The notes beneath the pieces were generated by a model. It searched no databases. It saw only the letters and a list, made by a program, of their open reading frames with translations, and was not told the origin of the DNA. From Moorena sp. SIO3I8 (GTDB taxonomy: Bacteria > Cyanobacteriota > Cyanobacteriia > Cyanobacteriales > Coleofasciculaceae), in contig NZ_JAAHHW010000007.1 in the NCBI RefSeq assembly GCF_010692325.1, positions 1 through 64,000 on the forward strand: DNA of 64,000 bases, read 5' to 3'. Positions 37,701 to 45,507 of this stretch are shown piece by piece. Each line of letters opens with the position of its first letter. The first letter of the stretch is position 1. A program made the position numbers and the translations under genes.

Positions 37701-40109
37701 TGATTCAATAGCTTGGAGCAATTCTTTTGGAGTAGGTTTTACTGATAGATAATACTTGATCTTGGCAGCTTTTGCGAGTAAGTCTGAGTTAATTGCCTGT
37801 TTAAGAAATTCTAAACCAAAAATAGCGGCAATAATTGCGACTATGATAACTAATCTCAACCCAATCCTAAGTTGCTTCTGATTTTTATCTGCTAATTGAC
37901 GAGCCTTTACCTCTGCTTGACGTTTGGCTTCAGACTCCTCTAGTAGTTTCTGTTGACGTTGTTTTTCTTGGTCAAGTATGCGCTCGCGGACTTTTTGACT
38001 AACCTTAATAAGTTCTTGTGCATCACTATTAAGCTGACCCTGGTAAAGATGTTTAGCGAGATAATCCTCAGCCTTAATTAATTTGGCTCCCTGTAGTAAA
38101 AAAGCAATTTCTTCTGGCTTACCTTCCCTTTTCCACTCTTCAGCCGCCGCTTCAATCTTACGGGCTATTCTCATCCCATCCCGATTTTCACTTATCCAAC
38201 TCCGCAACAGATTCCAATGACGAATCAAAGCTTCATGGGCAACATCCACTACTGCTACTCTCTTTACTCCTCCTCCTTTACCTACCATTTCAGTGGTAAC
38301 AACTAGCTTTTCATCAGCCAATTTCTGAACTACCGTATCAATCAGTTCTTCGTTATAGCGCTGATTCACTAAATTCGCCTTCAATACTCGTCTGCGGGTA
38401 TCTTCTGTACCTTCCCCCAACTGGGTCAGTGCTAGAAAAATATGCTTAACAGCTGCTTGTTCTTCTTCAGAAAATAGCTCATAGACCTCAGTCGCCCGTT
38501 GACGCAAAGTACCCATCACACCACCTAATTTGACATAGGTGTTGAGCCGCAAACAGTTATCAGTGCTTTCTTCCCACAGTCGTGTTAGGGTATATTGCAG
38601 TAATGGCAGATATCCTGGCGCATCGGCTACATCTGCCAGTATTTCGTTCACCAGTTCTGGCTCAATCTCCAATTCTACCTGTTTGGCTGGTTCTACAATT
38701 GCCTGTTTTAACTCCTCTGGTGACATGGGCGTAACTGTCACCAAATTTTGTTGAATCTGCTGTGCTAATCCGCTATAGTCCTGTTCAAGACATTTACCAA
38801 AAAAGTCTGCCCGCATCGTCAATACCAAGCAGAGTTTATCCCCGGTTTTAGGTAAAGCTCCTAATAAGCATTCAAAAAACTGTTGTCTTTCTGAGCTATC
38901 CTGACACAAGGTAAAGGCTTCTTCAAACTGATCAACTACCAGTATCACCCGCTGGGTATTCATCACAGAAATTAATTCTGTCAACCCTTCAGAACCCTTT
39001 TTAATCAAACCCTTGGCTTGAGCGAATTGAGTCCCCCGTGCGATATCAGATAATTCAGAATCTAAAAAGCTTAGTGCTAAAGAATTGAGGGGATGTTCAC
39101 CTGGTTGAAGGATTTTTATCTGCCAACTTTCACTACCCGATAACCTCCGTCCCAGTTGTAACTGATATAATAATCCCGCCCTAACTACACTAGATTTCCC
39201 ACTACCAGACGCTCCCAAGACAGCGAGAAAATTACCAACACGCACCTTTTCCAACAATTGATCCGTTAAGGCAGTACGACCGTAGAAATACCTGGCATCT
39301 TCTTCCGTACAATCAAAATAAGCTAAGCCTTTATAAGGACAGATATTTTTTGCTGAGGTAGCCAATTGTTTTGTTGCTGCTGTCCATCTACGAGTCAGAT
39401 TAATCGGTTCACCAGAATTACTAAAAGTAGGACGCTGGGGAAAAGCATTCTGTTCTTGAGTGAGTAGATCAACTAAGGAATAGTTAGTTACCCACCGCTG
39501 TTGGCTTGGTTCTAATCCCTTAATCAGCGCAGAGGTGAGAACACTATGATTACTACCAATGTCTTCATAGGCCAGTTCAAAGGCACGAGAAGCAGCAATG
39601 AAACACCGGTCTCTGCCTTTACCCCGGTCTCCAGGGTCGGCTTCTGCTATATTTAGTACTTCTCCGGCATAACAGCAATCCAAAATAATAATCTGCTGCC
39701 TTACTTCACTGTCTTGTAACAGTCGTCGCAGCCATTGTAAGGATAAACCCCAACAACCCATGTCCGGGTTAACATCACTAGTGGCCAAAAAGCCTTCTTG
39801 TATCCCCTTGCTTTTTCGTAAACCATGCCCAGAAAAATAGAGTAGCGCTGTATCTGGGGGTTTCCCATTTGGTTTGAACAATTGTACTATGGCGTCTTCT
39901 AACTGAGTTAGAGTGACTTTGGTCTTTTTACCAACGCGAATGGTATTGTTCTGCTTATCCTTAACTGCCGGGAGTCGCGTTACCTTAAAGTCTCCGTAAT
40001 TCTCTAGTAATTGGGCTACAGCTTCTGCATCCTGCCCAGGTGCCGTTAAACTCTCGAAGCCTTCATAGCTATAGGTATTAATCCCTATTACTAAAGCATT
40101 CCGACTCAT
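34782..40109 (-). CDS. Caspase-nSTAND1-WD40-TPR conflict protein
   Basis: The 1775-residue protein has a caspase-like peptidase (1-240) with catalytic His95 in YFSGHG and Cys146 in LDCCYAG. An nSTAND1 ATPase module follows (about 255-740), opening CPYKGLAYFDCTEEDARYFY, with Walker A GASGSGKSS (299-307) and Walker B VILVVDQFEEAF near 390. A transmembrane-like stretch lies near 745-770 (GLRLVIIVAIIAAIFGLEFL). Sixteen WD40 repeats run from about 840 to 1530, then about four TPR-like repeats with KEIDKDPK spacers. STAND proteins use repeats as sensors and release an effector on binding. Such architectures are linked to bacterial immunity and programmed cell death; the trigger is unknown. The last TPR ends abruptly. 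It is divergent from a Trypco1 gene. Confidence 0.9.
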   Translation of the reverse strand: MSRNALVIGINTYSYEGFESLTAPGQDAEAVAQLLENYGDFKVTRLPAVKDKQNNTIRVGKKTKVTLTQLEDAIVQLFKPNGKPPDTALLYFSGHGLRKSKGIQEGFLATSDVNPDMGCWGLSLQWLRRLLQDSEVRQQIIILDCCYAGEVLNIAEADPGDRGKGRDRCFIAASRAFELAYEDIGSNHSVLTSALIKGLEPSQQRWVTNYSLVDLLTQEQNAFPQRPTFSNSGEPINLTRRWTAATKQLATSAKNICPYKGLAYFDCTEEDARYFYGRTALTDQLLEKVRVGNFLAVLGASGSGKSSVVRAGLLYQLQLGRRLSGSESWQIKILQPGEHPLNSLALSFLDSELSDIARGTQFAQAKGLIKKGSEGLTELISVMNTQRVILVVDQFEEAFTLCQDSSERQQFFECLLGALPKTGDKLCLVLTMRADFFGKCLEQDYSGLAQQIQQNLVTVTPMSPEELKQAIVEPAKQVELEIEPELVNEILADVADAPGYLPLLQYTLTRLWEESTDNCLRLNTYVKLGGVMGTLRQRATEVYELFSEEEQAAVKHIFLALTQLGEGTEDTRRRVLKANLVNQRYNEELIDTVVQKLADEKLVVTTEMVGKGGGVKRVAVVDVAHEALIRHWNLLRSWISENRDGMRIARKIEAAAEEWKREGKPEEIAFLLQGAKLIKAEDYLAKHLYQGQLNSDAQELIKVSQKVRERILDQEKQRQQKLLEESEAKRQAEVKARQLADKNQKQLRIGLRLVIIVAIIAAIFGLEFLKQAINSDLLAKAAKIKYYLSVKPTPKELLQAIESTAKIQDYKKSLQPKVINEVHSSLLAALDKVQERNILQGHTRPVTEIAFSPDGKQILSGSRDKTVRLWDTETGQLIHTLYGHTDDVTEIAFSPDGKQILSGSRDNTVRLWDTDSGQLIHTLEGHTDDVTEIAFSPDGKQILSGSRDSTVRLWDTDSGQLIHPLKGHTDDVTEIAFSPDGKQILSGSRDNTVRLWDTETGQLIHTLEGHTDDVTEIAFSPDGQQILSGSDDTVRLWDTDSGQLIHPLKDHTSFVTEITFSPDSKQILSGSLDNTVQLWDTESRQLIHTLYGHTDKVYNIAFSPDGKQIISASWDRTVRLWDTETGQLIHTLYGHTYPVTDIAFSPDGKQILSGSLDSTVRLWDTDSGQLIHTLYGHTSTVKDIAFSPDGKQILSSASSDRKVRLWDTDSGQLIHTLYGHILSVNAIAFSPDGKQILSSASWETTVRLWDTDSGQLIHPLEGHTGRFNVIAFSPDGKQILSGSWDNTLRLWNTDSGQLIHQLEGHTSYVNAITFSPDGKQILSGSWDNTVRLWDTETGQPLHTLEGNTSFVTDIAFSPDGKQIISASDDHTLRLWDTDSGQLIHTLYGHILSVNAIAFSPDGKQIISASDDHTLRLWNTDSGQLIHPLKGHTSSVNAIAFSPDGKQIISASDDHTLRLWDTETGQPLHTLEGHTSAVYVIAFSPNGKQIFSGSRDKTVRLWRGGNWKDWLKEGCDKLQFHPHLVAPQNNQDNKAGEACLKYADWEDKAKAEFLVRLGRAFVLQKEPNVKAAVKKFKKAQKLNPDIDLNPETRKIDKDPKKVALQLAAQEKVNQGRWLVIEGKIQKAISVYQEAQKLYPDIDLNPYTKEIDKDPKIVAHLLAAQWKVKLGRWLARKGKIEEAISVYQEAQKLYPDIDLDPDTKEIDKDPKKVAQQLVAQWKVKLGMLLAKNGEIKEAISAYQEAQKLNPDIDLNPHTKEIDKDPKKVPLQFAPKWQ

Positions 40110-40201
40110 AACAACCAGCTTTTTTTAGACAAATAGGTGCTTAAGAGGGATACAATTGTTTGATCGGTCTTTCCGGGAAATAGTTCAGGAAATATTCTGC
40201 T
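40110..40201. promoter_or_regulatory. Shared divergent promoter region of caspase and Trypco1 genes
   Basis: Only 92 bases separate the two starts. On the plus strand TAGACA (40126-40131) and TACAAT (40151-40156), 19 bases apart, could be a -35/-10 pair for the Trypco1 gene. AGGAAAT about 10 bases before its ATG is a good Shine-Dalgarno. The shared region would allow co-regulation. Confidence 0.4.
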
Positions 40202-40606
40202 ATGACACAATTAACGCCAATTCAGCTAGAGGATGGCACAATTATTTATGTTGAAGCTACAGAAGATTTAGACATTCCTACGGTAAGCAGTCCAGACAAC
40301 CAAGACGAAGACGAAGAAGAAGAAGAAGCTCTCACCGACAAGGGCATGAGTCCTCCTGAAAAACTACGACAACAAATAATACAACACGCTCAAATCATTG
40401 AAGGTACGATTCGGGCTTATACTATTATTGGCTTAAATGCGTTTAAGAAAAAGCCAATACCTAATGTTAAAAAAGTTACCCTAGAATTTGGGATTGAATT
40501 AGGGGGAGAAGCTGGTATTCCTTATGTTACCAAAGGTACGGCTAAAAGTAATCTTAAAATAACAGTAGAGTGTGAGCTTCCTAAGCCAATTGAAAATAAA
40601 ACTTAG
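40202..40606 (+). CDS. Trypco1 (CU044_2847-family) protein
   Basis: The 134-residue protein starts with a beta strand pattern (PIQLEDGTIIYVEATED), followed by an acidic linker and a helix (PPEKLRQQIIQHAQIIEGTI). It ends with VTLEFGIELGGEAGIPYVTK and ANLKIT-like SNLKITVEC. This layout matches trypsin-co-occurring domain 1 (Trypco1), a domain described in predicted bacterial conflict systems with trypsin, caspase and STAND components. No catalytic residue is known; it likely recognises or couples effectors. The divergent caspase-nSTAND1-WD40 gene is the natural partner. It precedes the terminase genes on the same strand by 94 bp. Confidence 0.8.
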   Translation: MTQLTPIQLEDGTIIYVEATEDLDIPTVSSPDNQDEDEEEEEALTDKGMSPPEKLRQQIIQHAQIIEGTIRAYTIIGLNAFKKKPIPNVKKVTLEFGIELGGEAGIPYVTKGTAKSNLKITVECELPKPIENKT

Positions 40607-40700
40607 TTAAGAAAAATTACGCGATCGCGTCCCATCCTGTGTTGAATTCATGTGTCTTTTGTTAAGTTAATTTATTGACATGAGTAGTTGAGAGTCTGTA

Positions 40701-41174
40701 ATGCGCAATCTGTCAAAAGACGAAAAATACGAGTTTATGGTGATGGCGATCGCTACCTATATGGCTAGGGGTAGTGAGGCTGCTGTCAGGGAATTCGGGG
40801 TTACCGCTAGGACAATAAGACGTTGGAGAAAAAATGCCAGAGAAGAAGCCAGCGGCAAGATGCAGTCAGACATAGATATTGCCAGACAAGCCCTAGAGAA
40901 TTCTTGGGTCAGAGACTGTAAAAATCCAATACAGGTAGGATGTAAGCAATTAGCCAAGAGAATGGAAACAGCCAAGACAGCAGAAGATGCTAAAGTCATT
41001 GATTCCATTGCCAAAGCAGTCGATATCTGCGCCAATATTGTAATGGAAGGCGGAATACTTTACTCTTCAAAAAATAGTAAACATTGGTATGCGTACCGCA
41101 AGATCTCGGATAAACAAGCTAAAAAGGCAAGCGATCGCGGAAATATTGTCCGAGGAAGATGGGACGGAGAATAA
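40701..41174 (+). CDS. Terminase small subunit-like DNA-binding protein
   Basis: The 157-residue protein has an N-terminal helix-turn-helix (AVREFGVTARTIRRWRKNAR) and a helical middle, fitting the DNA-recognition subunit of a phage packaging terminase. It sits directly upstream of, and overlaps, the large subunit gene, the usual arrangement. The basic C-terminus (KASDRGNIVRGRWDGE) falls in the overlap. No exact family is identified. Confidence 0.65.
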   Translation: MRNLSKDEKYEFMVMAIATYMARGSEAAVREFGVTARTIRRWRKNAREEASGKMQSDIDIARQALENSWVRDCKNPIQVGCKQLAKRMETAKTAEDAKVIDSIAKAVDICANIVMEGGILYSSKNSKHWYAYRKISDKQAKKASDRGNIVRGRWDGE

Positions 41175-42576
41175 ACCAGATGCCTTGGACTCGTTCATTC
41201 CTATGCCTGGGGGACAGACAGAATTCGTTAATGCAATTCGGCATAGCCAACACTTGGTGAACGTCCAGGGGTTGAATTACCGGGGTTATTACCTCAGAGG
41301 AGGCATAGGTTCAGGGAAATCAAGAGCAGGAGCCTACTACTGTTGCTACAGAGCCAAATTAGATCCATCGGCTCGTGGACTGATTTCGGCCAACGAATAT
41401 GGGCAACTAGAGACATCGACATTGGTTGCATTGGCTGAATTCTGCCAAGACTTCTCTATCCCACTATCCCCGGTGGGTAATACTCCAGAAGAGACGGCCA
41501 GGATAATAGCATCTAGGAGATTTTGCACAATCTACCAAGCCCCATTTTTGGTACTGTCTGCCAATAAATTTGATGGTGGTACCCTCAAGGCACGCCAAGG
41601 GGCACGAGGCATAGAAATTAGGACGGCATGGTTAGATGAATGGGCGTACAGTTCCCGCATGGCGTTTCAGACTCTTGTTGGTCGGATAGGGCGTGGTAAA
41701 GGCAACTTACCTGGACAGTTCGTAATCACTTCATCCATTAACCGTAATGACCCGTTTAACTGGGTTTATGACATGTTTGTGGATCCTGAACGGGAAGAGA
41801 AGTTAAAACAAATGTACTATTCTATTTGCTGTTTGACCTCTGATAACACTTCCTTAGATCCTGACTATTTGCGATCGCTAGAAGCCTCCTACCCACCAGA
41901 ACTAGCAGCCCTAGAATTACGTGGGGAATATGTTGCCGTTACCATTGGTCTAATCTTCCGTTATTTCAAGCGATCGCAGCACTTGGATGGGGGTATCGGT
42001 GTTCAACCCAATATCCCTCTGCATTTGTCTTTTGACTTCAACCATTCCCCTGCCTGCGCGATCGCCGCTCAAGTGCCAGGCGTTCAGGAAGTGTCGGCTA
42101 CCCCAAATCGCATTTATGTCATCAAAGAATGGCACCTAATCAACAGTGATACATTTGAACTAGCAAAGACAGTCACTGACTGGGTTAGGCAATTTGATTT
42201 TCAATCTATCTTTGTCTACGGTGACGCCTCTGGGAGTGCTAGAACCGCCAACAGCAAAACCACCAACTGGTCAATAGTAATGAGCAATTTGGCTGGCCTA
42301 CCATGGCGGCAAAGATGGGGCAAAAGCAATCCCTCAGTGATTGACTCCATTCATTCCTGTAACTCTTTGTTCTTTAGCGATCGCGTCCTGGTCCACCCTA
42401 GCTGCAAAGAACTTATCAAAGACTTTGAAAGCCTGAAGTTTGACCAAAATGGCAAGGTGGACAAGTCAGATATTTTGCGATCGCATTTGGCCGATTGCTT
42501 TCGGTATTTGTGTCATTCACTTTATCCGATTCCTGGCGGCAACCAATGGCACACTTCCCTTGCTAGCTGGGGTTAA
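41089..42576 (+). CDS. terL: Terminase large subunit
   Basis: The 495-residue protein has the two domains of a phage DNA-packaging motor. The ATPase has Walker A GGIGSGKS (71-78) and Walker B TAWLDEW (D183, E184), with a coupling motif VITSSINRND near 215. The C-terminal RNase H-fold nuclease has acidic residues Asp316 in LSFDFNHS, Asp379 in VYGDAS and an Asp in SHLADCFRYL. The motor cuts and pumps phage DNA into the procapsid. The ATG at 41089 overlaps the small subunit gene by 86 bp. An ATG at 41203 would remove the overlap but would lose the region before the Q-motif-like stretch. Confidence 0.9.
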   Translation: MRTARSRINKLKRQAIAEILSEEDGTENKPDALDSFIPMPGGQTEFVNAIRHSQHLVNVQGLNYRGYYLRGGIGSGKSRAGAYYCCYRAKLDPSARGLISANEYGQLETSTLVALAEFCQDFSIPLSPVGNTPEETARIIASRRFCTIYQAPFLVLSANKFDGGTLKARQGARGIEIRTAWLDEWAYSSRMAFQTLVGRIGRGKGNLPGQFVITSSINRNDPFNWVYDMFVDPEREEKLKQMYYSICCLTSDNTSLDPDYLRSLEASYPPELAALELRGEYVAVTIGLIFRYFKRSQHLDGGIGVQPNIPLHLSFDFNHSPACAIAAQVPGVQEVSATPNRIYVIKEWHLINSDTFELAKTVTDWVRQFDFQSIFVYGDASGSARTANSKTTNWSIVMSNLAGLPWRQRWGKSNPSVIDSIHSCNSLFFSDRVLVHPSCKELIKDFESLKFDQNGKVDKSDILRSHLADCFRYLCHSLYPIPGGNQWHTSLASWG

Positions 42577-42595
42577 CACTATTAGACGATAGCAG

Positions 42596-42799
42596 TTGAC
42601 AATTATAGCTTTTTCTACCCTAATATCGCTCGTAGAGCATGAATCCCCTAGTGTGTCTTTGCCTACCCTGTCCATTACAGAGATTAATTTGACCACTTTA
42701 CGACTAGCAGAAGCCGTGGCTTGTACATTTCCAAGCCTAATCGACCAAATTACCGCACTTCTTAACGATCGCCTAACCGCTGGAGACTTTGTAACCTAG
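42596..42799 (+). CDS. Possible small phage protein after TerL
   Basis: A 67-residue frame starts at TTG 42596, 20 bp after TerL. The C-terminal part is amphipathic (LAEAVACTFPSLIDQITALL). No family is recognised and the start codon is weak. A portal gene would be expected here in an intact phage, but none is present before the leftward pentapeptide gene at 42940. Confidence 0.3.
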   Translation: MTIIAFSTLISLVEHESPSVSLPTLSITEINLTTLRLAEAVACTFPSLIDQITALLNDRLTAGDFVT

Positions 42800-42939
42800 A
42801 AGCAACTAAACGAGTTGACCGCTTTTTAGGCTCTTTGGTATAAACCTCTCCGGTTAGTAGATTCTCAACGGGTGCATCTCACTCTCGCAATTAGGCAAAA
42901 ATTCTTATAAAACCCCCGCACTTCCCACTTTAGGGAAAT

Positions 42940-45105
42940 CTAAGCCTCCGCCCATCCCTCAATGGTAGCTACCAAAATGTTAACTAGGGGATGTTTTATT
43001 GTTTCCTTGAATGCTTCCACTCCTCCTGATTTTAAAGCATTGATTACCTTAGCTTTTAGGGTTGGGTTATTCTTTATTTCTTCAGCAGCCCTGGCTACAA
43101 CTGTTAACTTTTCAATCTCAGTACTGGTGGGATTAGTCTGGGATAATTGGTTGAGAAGTTGCTGGATTTCAGCTGCTGCTTCAGCTAAGCTTTGGGTTTG
43201 CTCTGATGTAAAATTAGTAGTATTAAATTGTCTAGCATTGTCGTTAGCAACAGCAAAATTAGGATTAGTATTAACCTTAGGATTAGTAGCTTGACTTTGG
43301 TCTACATTAAAATGACGTGAATTATCTGACATATCACTCTCCGATTTAGCTGTATTTGTAAGATTGATTATAGGATTGGATGACTGATTGCTAGTGAAAG
43401 CGGCTCTAACAATTTCCTTAAAATCCTGATTATGACTTCTTTCCGCCTCTAGCAGAGCAGTTTGTTTCGCTGCTTCCAGTCTAGCCTCATAAACTTCAAA
43501 AAATTGTCTTTCAACCTTACCCTTATCTATTGAGTCTGGAATTTCCAAGGTAAGTAAAACATCATTTCCTTTCTTCTCAATTGCTTGAATTGAATCACCA
43601 TTAATTTCAGGGTTTTCCGCCATTAATTCTTGAAAGGCTTGACGAAATGCTTCTGGATTAACCCCATTACGCAGAAGAATCTGCACCGTATTCATAATCT
43701 GTTTATAAAGCTTGTCAAAATCCCCTGGTTTAAAAACCCGATTAGGGTCATGGGGACGGCGCTCTCGACTTCCCATATCATTGGGATTCTCTATTAGAAA
43801 AACATACTGACAATCAATATTAGTCAAGGTAGTTGTTGAATCAATATTCCACGCTTCTAAACAAGCTCCCGTCAAATAAACATGAGTAAAATCCGTACCA
43901 ACGCAATTAGCTTCAGTTAAATTAGCCCATTCTAAATTAGCATCCTCTAAAGTGGCTTCGCTAAGATCAGCGAGTTTTAGATTAGCCTTATTTAAATTAG
44001 CCCCTCTTAAATTTGCGCCTCTAAGATTGCCTTCAACATAAGACTTATTATAACCATTACCACGAACCAATAATTCTCTGACAGCTGTATCAGCTAAGAT
44101 AGTTTTACCAGGTCTAGCTCGGTCAAGCTTAATAGTATTTTGCCAACAAGTATGAGTGATAGTAGCCTCCCTTAAATCTGTATTTTTAAGAATAGCTCCC
44201 GTAAAATCAGCATCGGTTAGGTCAGCCTTGTAAAAATTTGTACCTCCTGTAGCAGCACAAGCAATAGCAATAGTGCGAATCCAGGCATCTCTGGGGTCCC
44301 CTTTTATAGCACGTATTCCCAGGTAAGTGCCAATTAAGCTTCCGGGTAAGACTGGGACTATGCCTAAGGATTCGGCTAAGCCTAAGACTCCGGCTAAGTA
44401 TCCGGTTGGCATTGAGAATGACAACAAGTATATTTTGGAGGTTACGACTCCGGCTAAGGTTAAGGCTCCGGCTAAGGCTACGGCTCCGGCCATGGCTAAG
44501 GCTATGGCTCCAGCTACGGCGAAGGTTACGTATCCATTTATGGCTTCGAATTTGTCTATGGCTAAATATAAGGCTCGAGCTATGGCTCCAGCTAAGCTTC
44601 CGGCTCCGGCTAAGGCTACGGCTCCAGCTACGGCGAAGATTACGTATCCACTTAAGATGAAGGTTCCGGCTATGGCTATGGCTACGGCTATGGCTAAGGC
44701 TACGGCTATGGCTACTCCAATACCTTGACGAATGGAAACAGTAAAGAAGACAATTATTGCAACCAAAGCTATCCAGCCCAAGACTTGCGCTTCTACGTCG
44801 TTATTGATAAATATTGATGACGCTAGTAAAGTCCCACTTAAAAAGCTGATAAATCCTGATAGTCCTAACCCTATCCACGAAACCAACAAAAGAACAATTA
44901 CCCACCTTTTCTGTAATCCTGCCTTGGCCTTACAAAATTTAGTTCCCTTTAGATTAGCATTCTTAAAATTAGTTCCTCTAATATCCGCTTCACTAAAATC
45001 TGCCCCGGAAAGGTCTTTACCTTGGAATGACTGACCTCTAAGATTTACCCTGCGGAAATCCCTTTCTCCTTCTGCATATCGTCTCAGAACTTCATTAGCT
45101 TTCAT
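42940..45105 (-). CDS. Pentapeptide-repeat membrane protein, paralogue 1
   Basis: The product is about 721 residues. Pentapeptide repeats at 15-60 (LSGADFSEADIRGTNFKNAN) precede a hydrophobic block of several membrane helices (about 65-290, rich in A-V-A-L-A-G). A second pentapeptide stretch lies near 295-420 (LRGANLRGANLNKANLKLAD). A helical linker and a C-terminal domain (about 640-721) end the protein, with SLAEAAAEIQQLLNQLSQTN. Pentapeptides form a right-handed beta helix; here it is probably a membrane-bound scaffold. I prefer ATG 45105 (MKANEVL), matching the paralogue, over TTG 45114. The C-terminal 150 residues are nearly identical to those of the gene at 45508, so this is a recent tandem duplication. 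Confidence 0.8.
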   Translation of the reverse strand: MKANEVLRRYAEGERDFRRVNLRGQSFQGKDLSGADFSEADIRGTNFKNANLKGTKFCKAKAGLQKRWVIVLLLVSWIGLGLSGFISFLSGTLLASSIFINNDVEAQVLGWIALVAIIVFFTVSIRQGIGVAIAVALAIAVAIAIAGTFILSGYVIFAVAGAVALAGAGSLAGAIARALYLAIDKFEAINGYVTFAVAGAIALAMAGAVALAGALTLAGVVTSKIYLLSFSMPTGYLAGVLGLAESLGIVPVLPGSLIGTYLGIRAIKGDPRDAWIRTIAIACAATGGTNFYKADLTDADFTGAILKNTDLREATITHTCWQNTIKLDRARPGKTILADTAVRELLVRGNGYNKSYVEGNLRGANLRGANLNKANLKLADLSEATLEDANLEWANLTEANCVGTDFTHVYLTGACLEAWNIDSTTTLTNIDCQYVFLIENPNDMGSRERRPHDPNRVFKPGDFDKLYKQIMNTVQILLRNGVNPEAFRQAFQELMAENPEINGDSIQAIEKKGNDVLLTLEIPDSIDKGKVERQFFEVYEARLEAAKQTALLEAERSHNQDFKEIVRAAFTSNQSSNPIINLTNTAKSESDMSDNSRHFNVDQSQATNPKVNTNPNFAVANDNARQFNTTNFTSEQTQSLAEAAAEIQQLLNQLSQTNPTSTEIEKLTVVARAAEEIKNNPTLKAKVINALKSGGVEAFKETIKHPLVNILVATIEGWAEA

Positions 45106-45114
45106 CAGCCACAA

Positions 45115-45507
45115 TTATATATAGTTGAAGTGAAGGCTGGAGCGCTCCTCGATGTAAACTACAGTCGATGAATCAGGATTCCGGAAATATTTACGTAGGA
45201 ATAAATTTACTTGGGCACATAGGTTCCCTCAAAACCCTGCTACTGTCCCACCCCTGGGATGCGCTACGCACAGCCAAAGGCGATTGGTCATAGGCCACGC
45301 TACGCGAACGCACCAGTACCAAGAACCAACATCCCAATCCGAACGCGATCGCACCTCAATACAAGTGTTAACAAATTGCGATTGGCCTATGGCCACGCTA
45401 CGCGAACGCACCATTCCCTGTTCCCTACTCAGGTGCATCTCAACCCATACAATTAGGTAAAAATTCCCACACCCCCCACACTTCCCACACTACACTGATA
45501 ACTTACC
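45115..45507. other. Intergenic region with short palindromic repeats
   Basis: No gene is seen. Two copies of GGCCACGCTACGCGAACGCA (about 45294 and 45391), a palindromic repeat common in cyanobacteria, lie here. Near 45152-45190 is a segment (ATGAATCAGGATTCCGGAAA) that recurs upstream of the paralogue at about 47717, showing that the promoter region was duplicated with the gene. Confidence 0.6.

Noticed and set aside
44327-44728. Plus-strand Ala/Lys-rich frames
   Set aside because: Antisense reading of the hexanucleotide repeats that code the membrane region of the pentapeptide protein.
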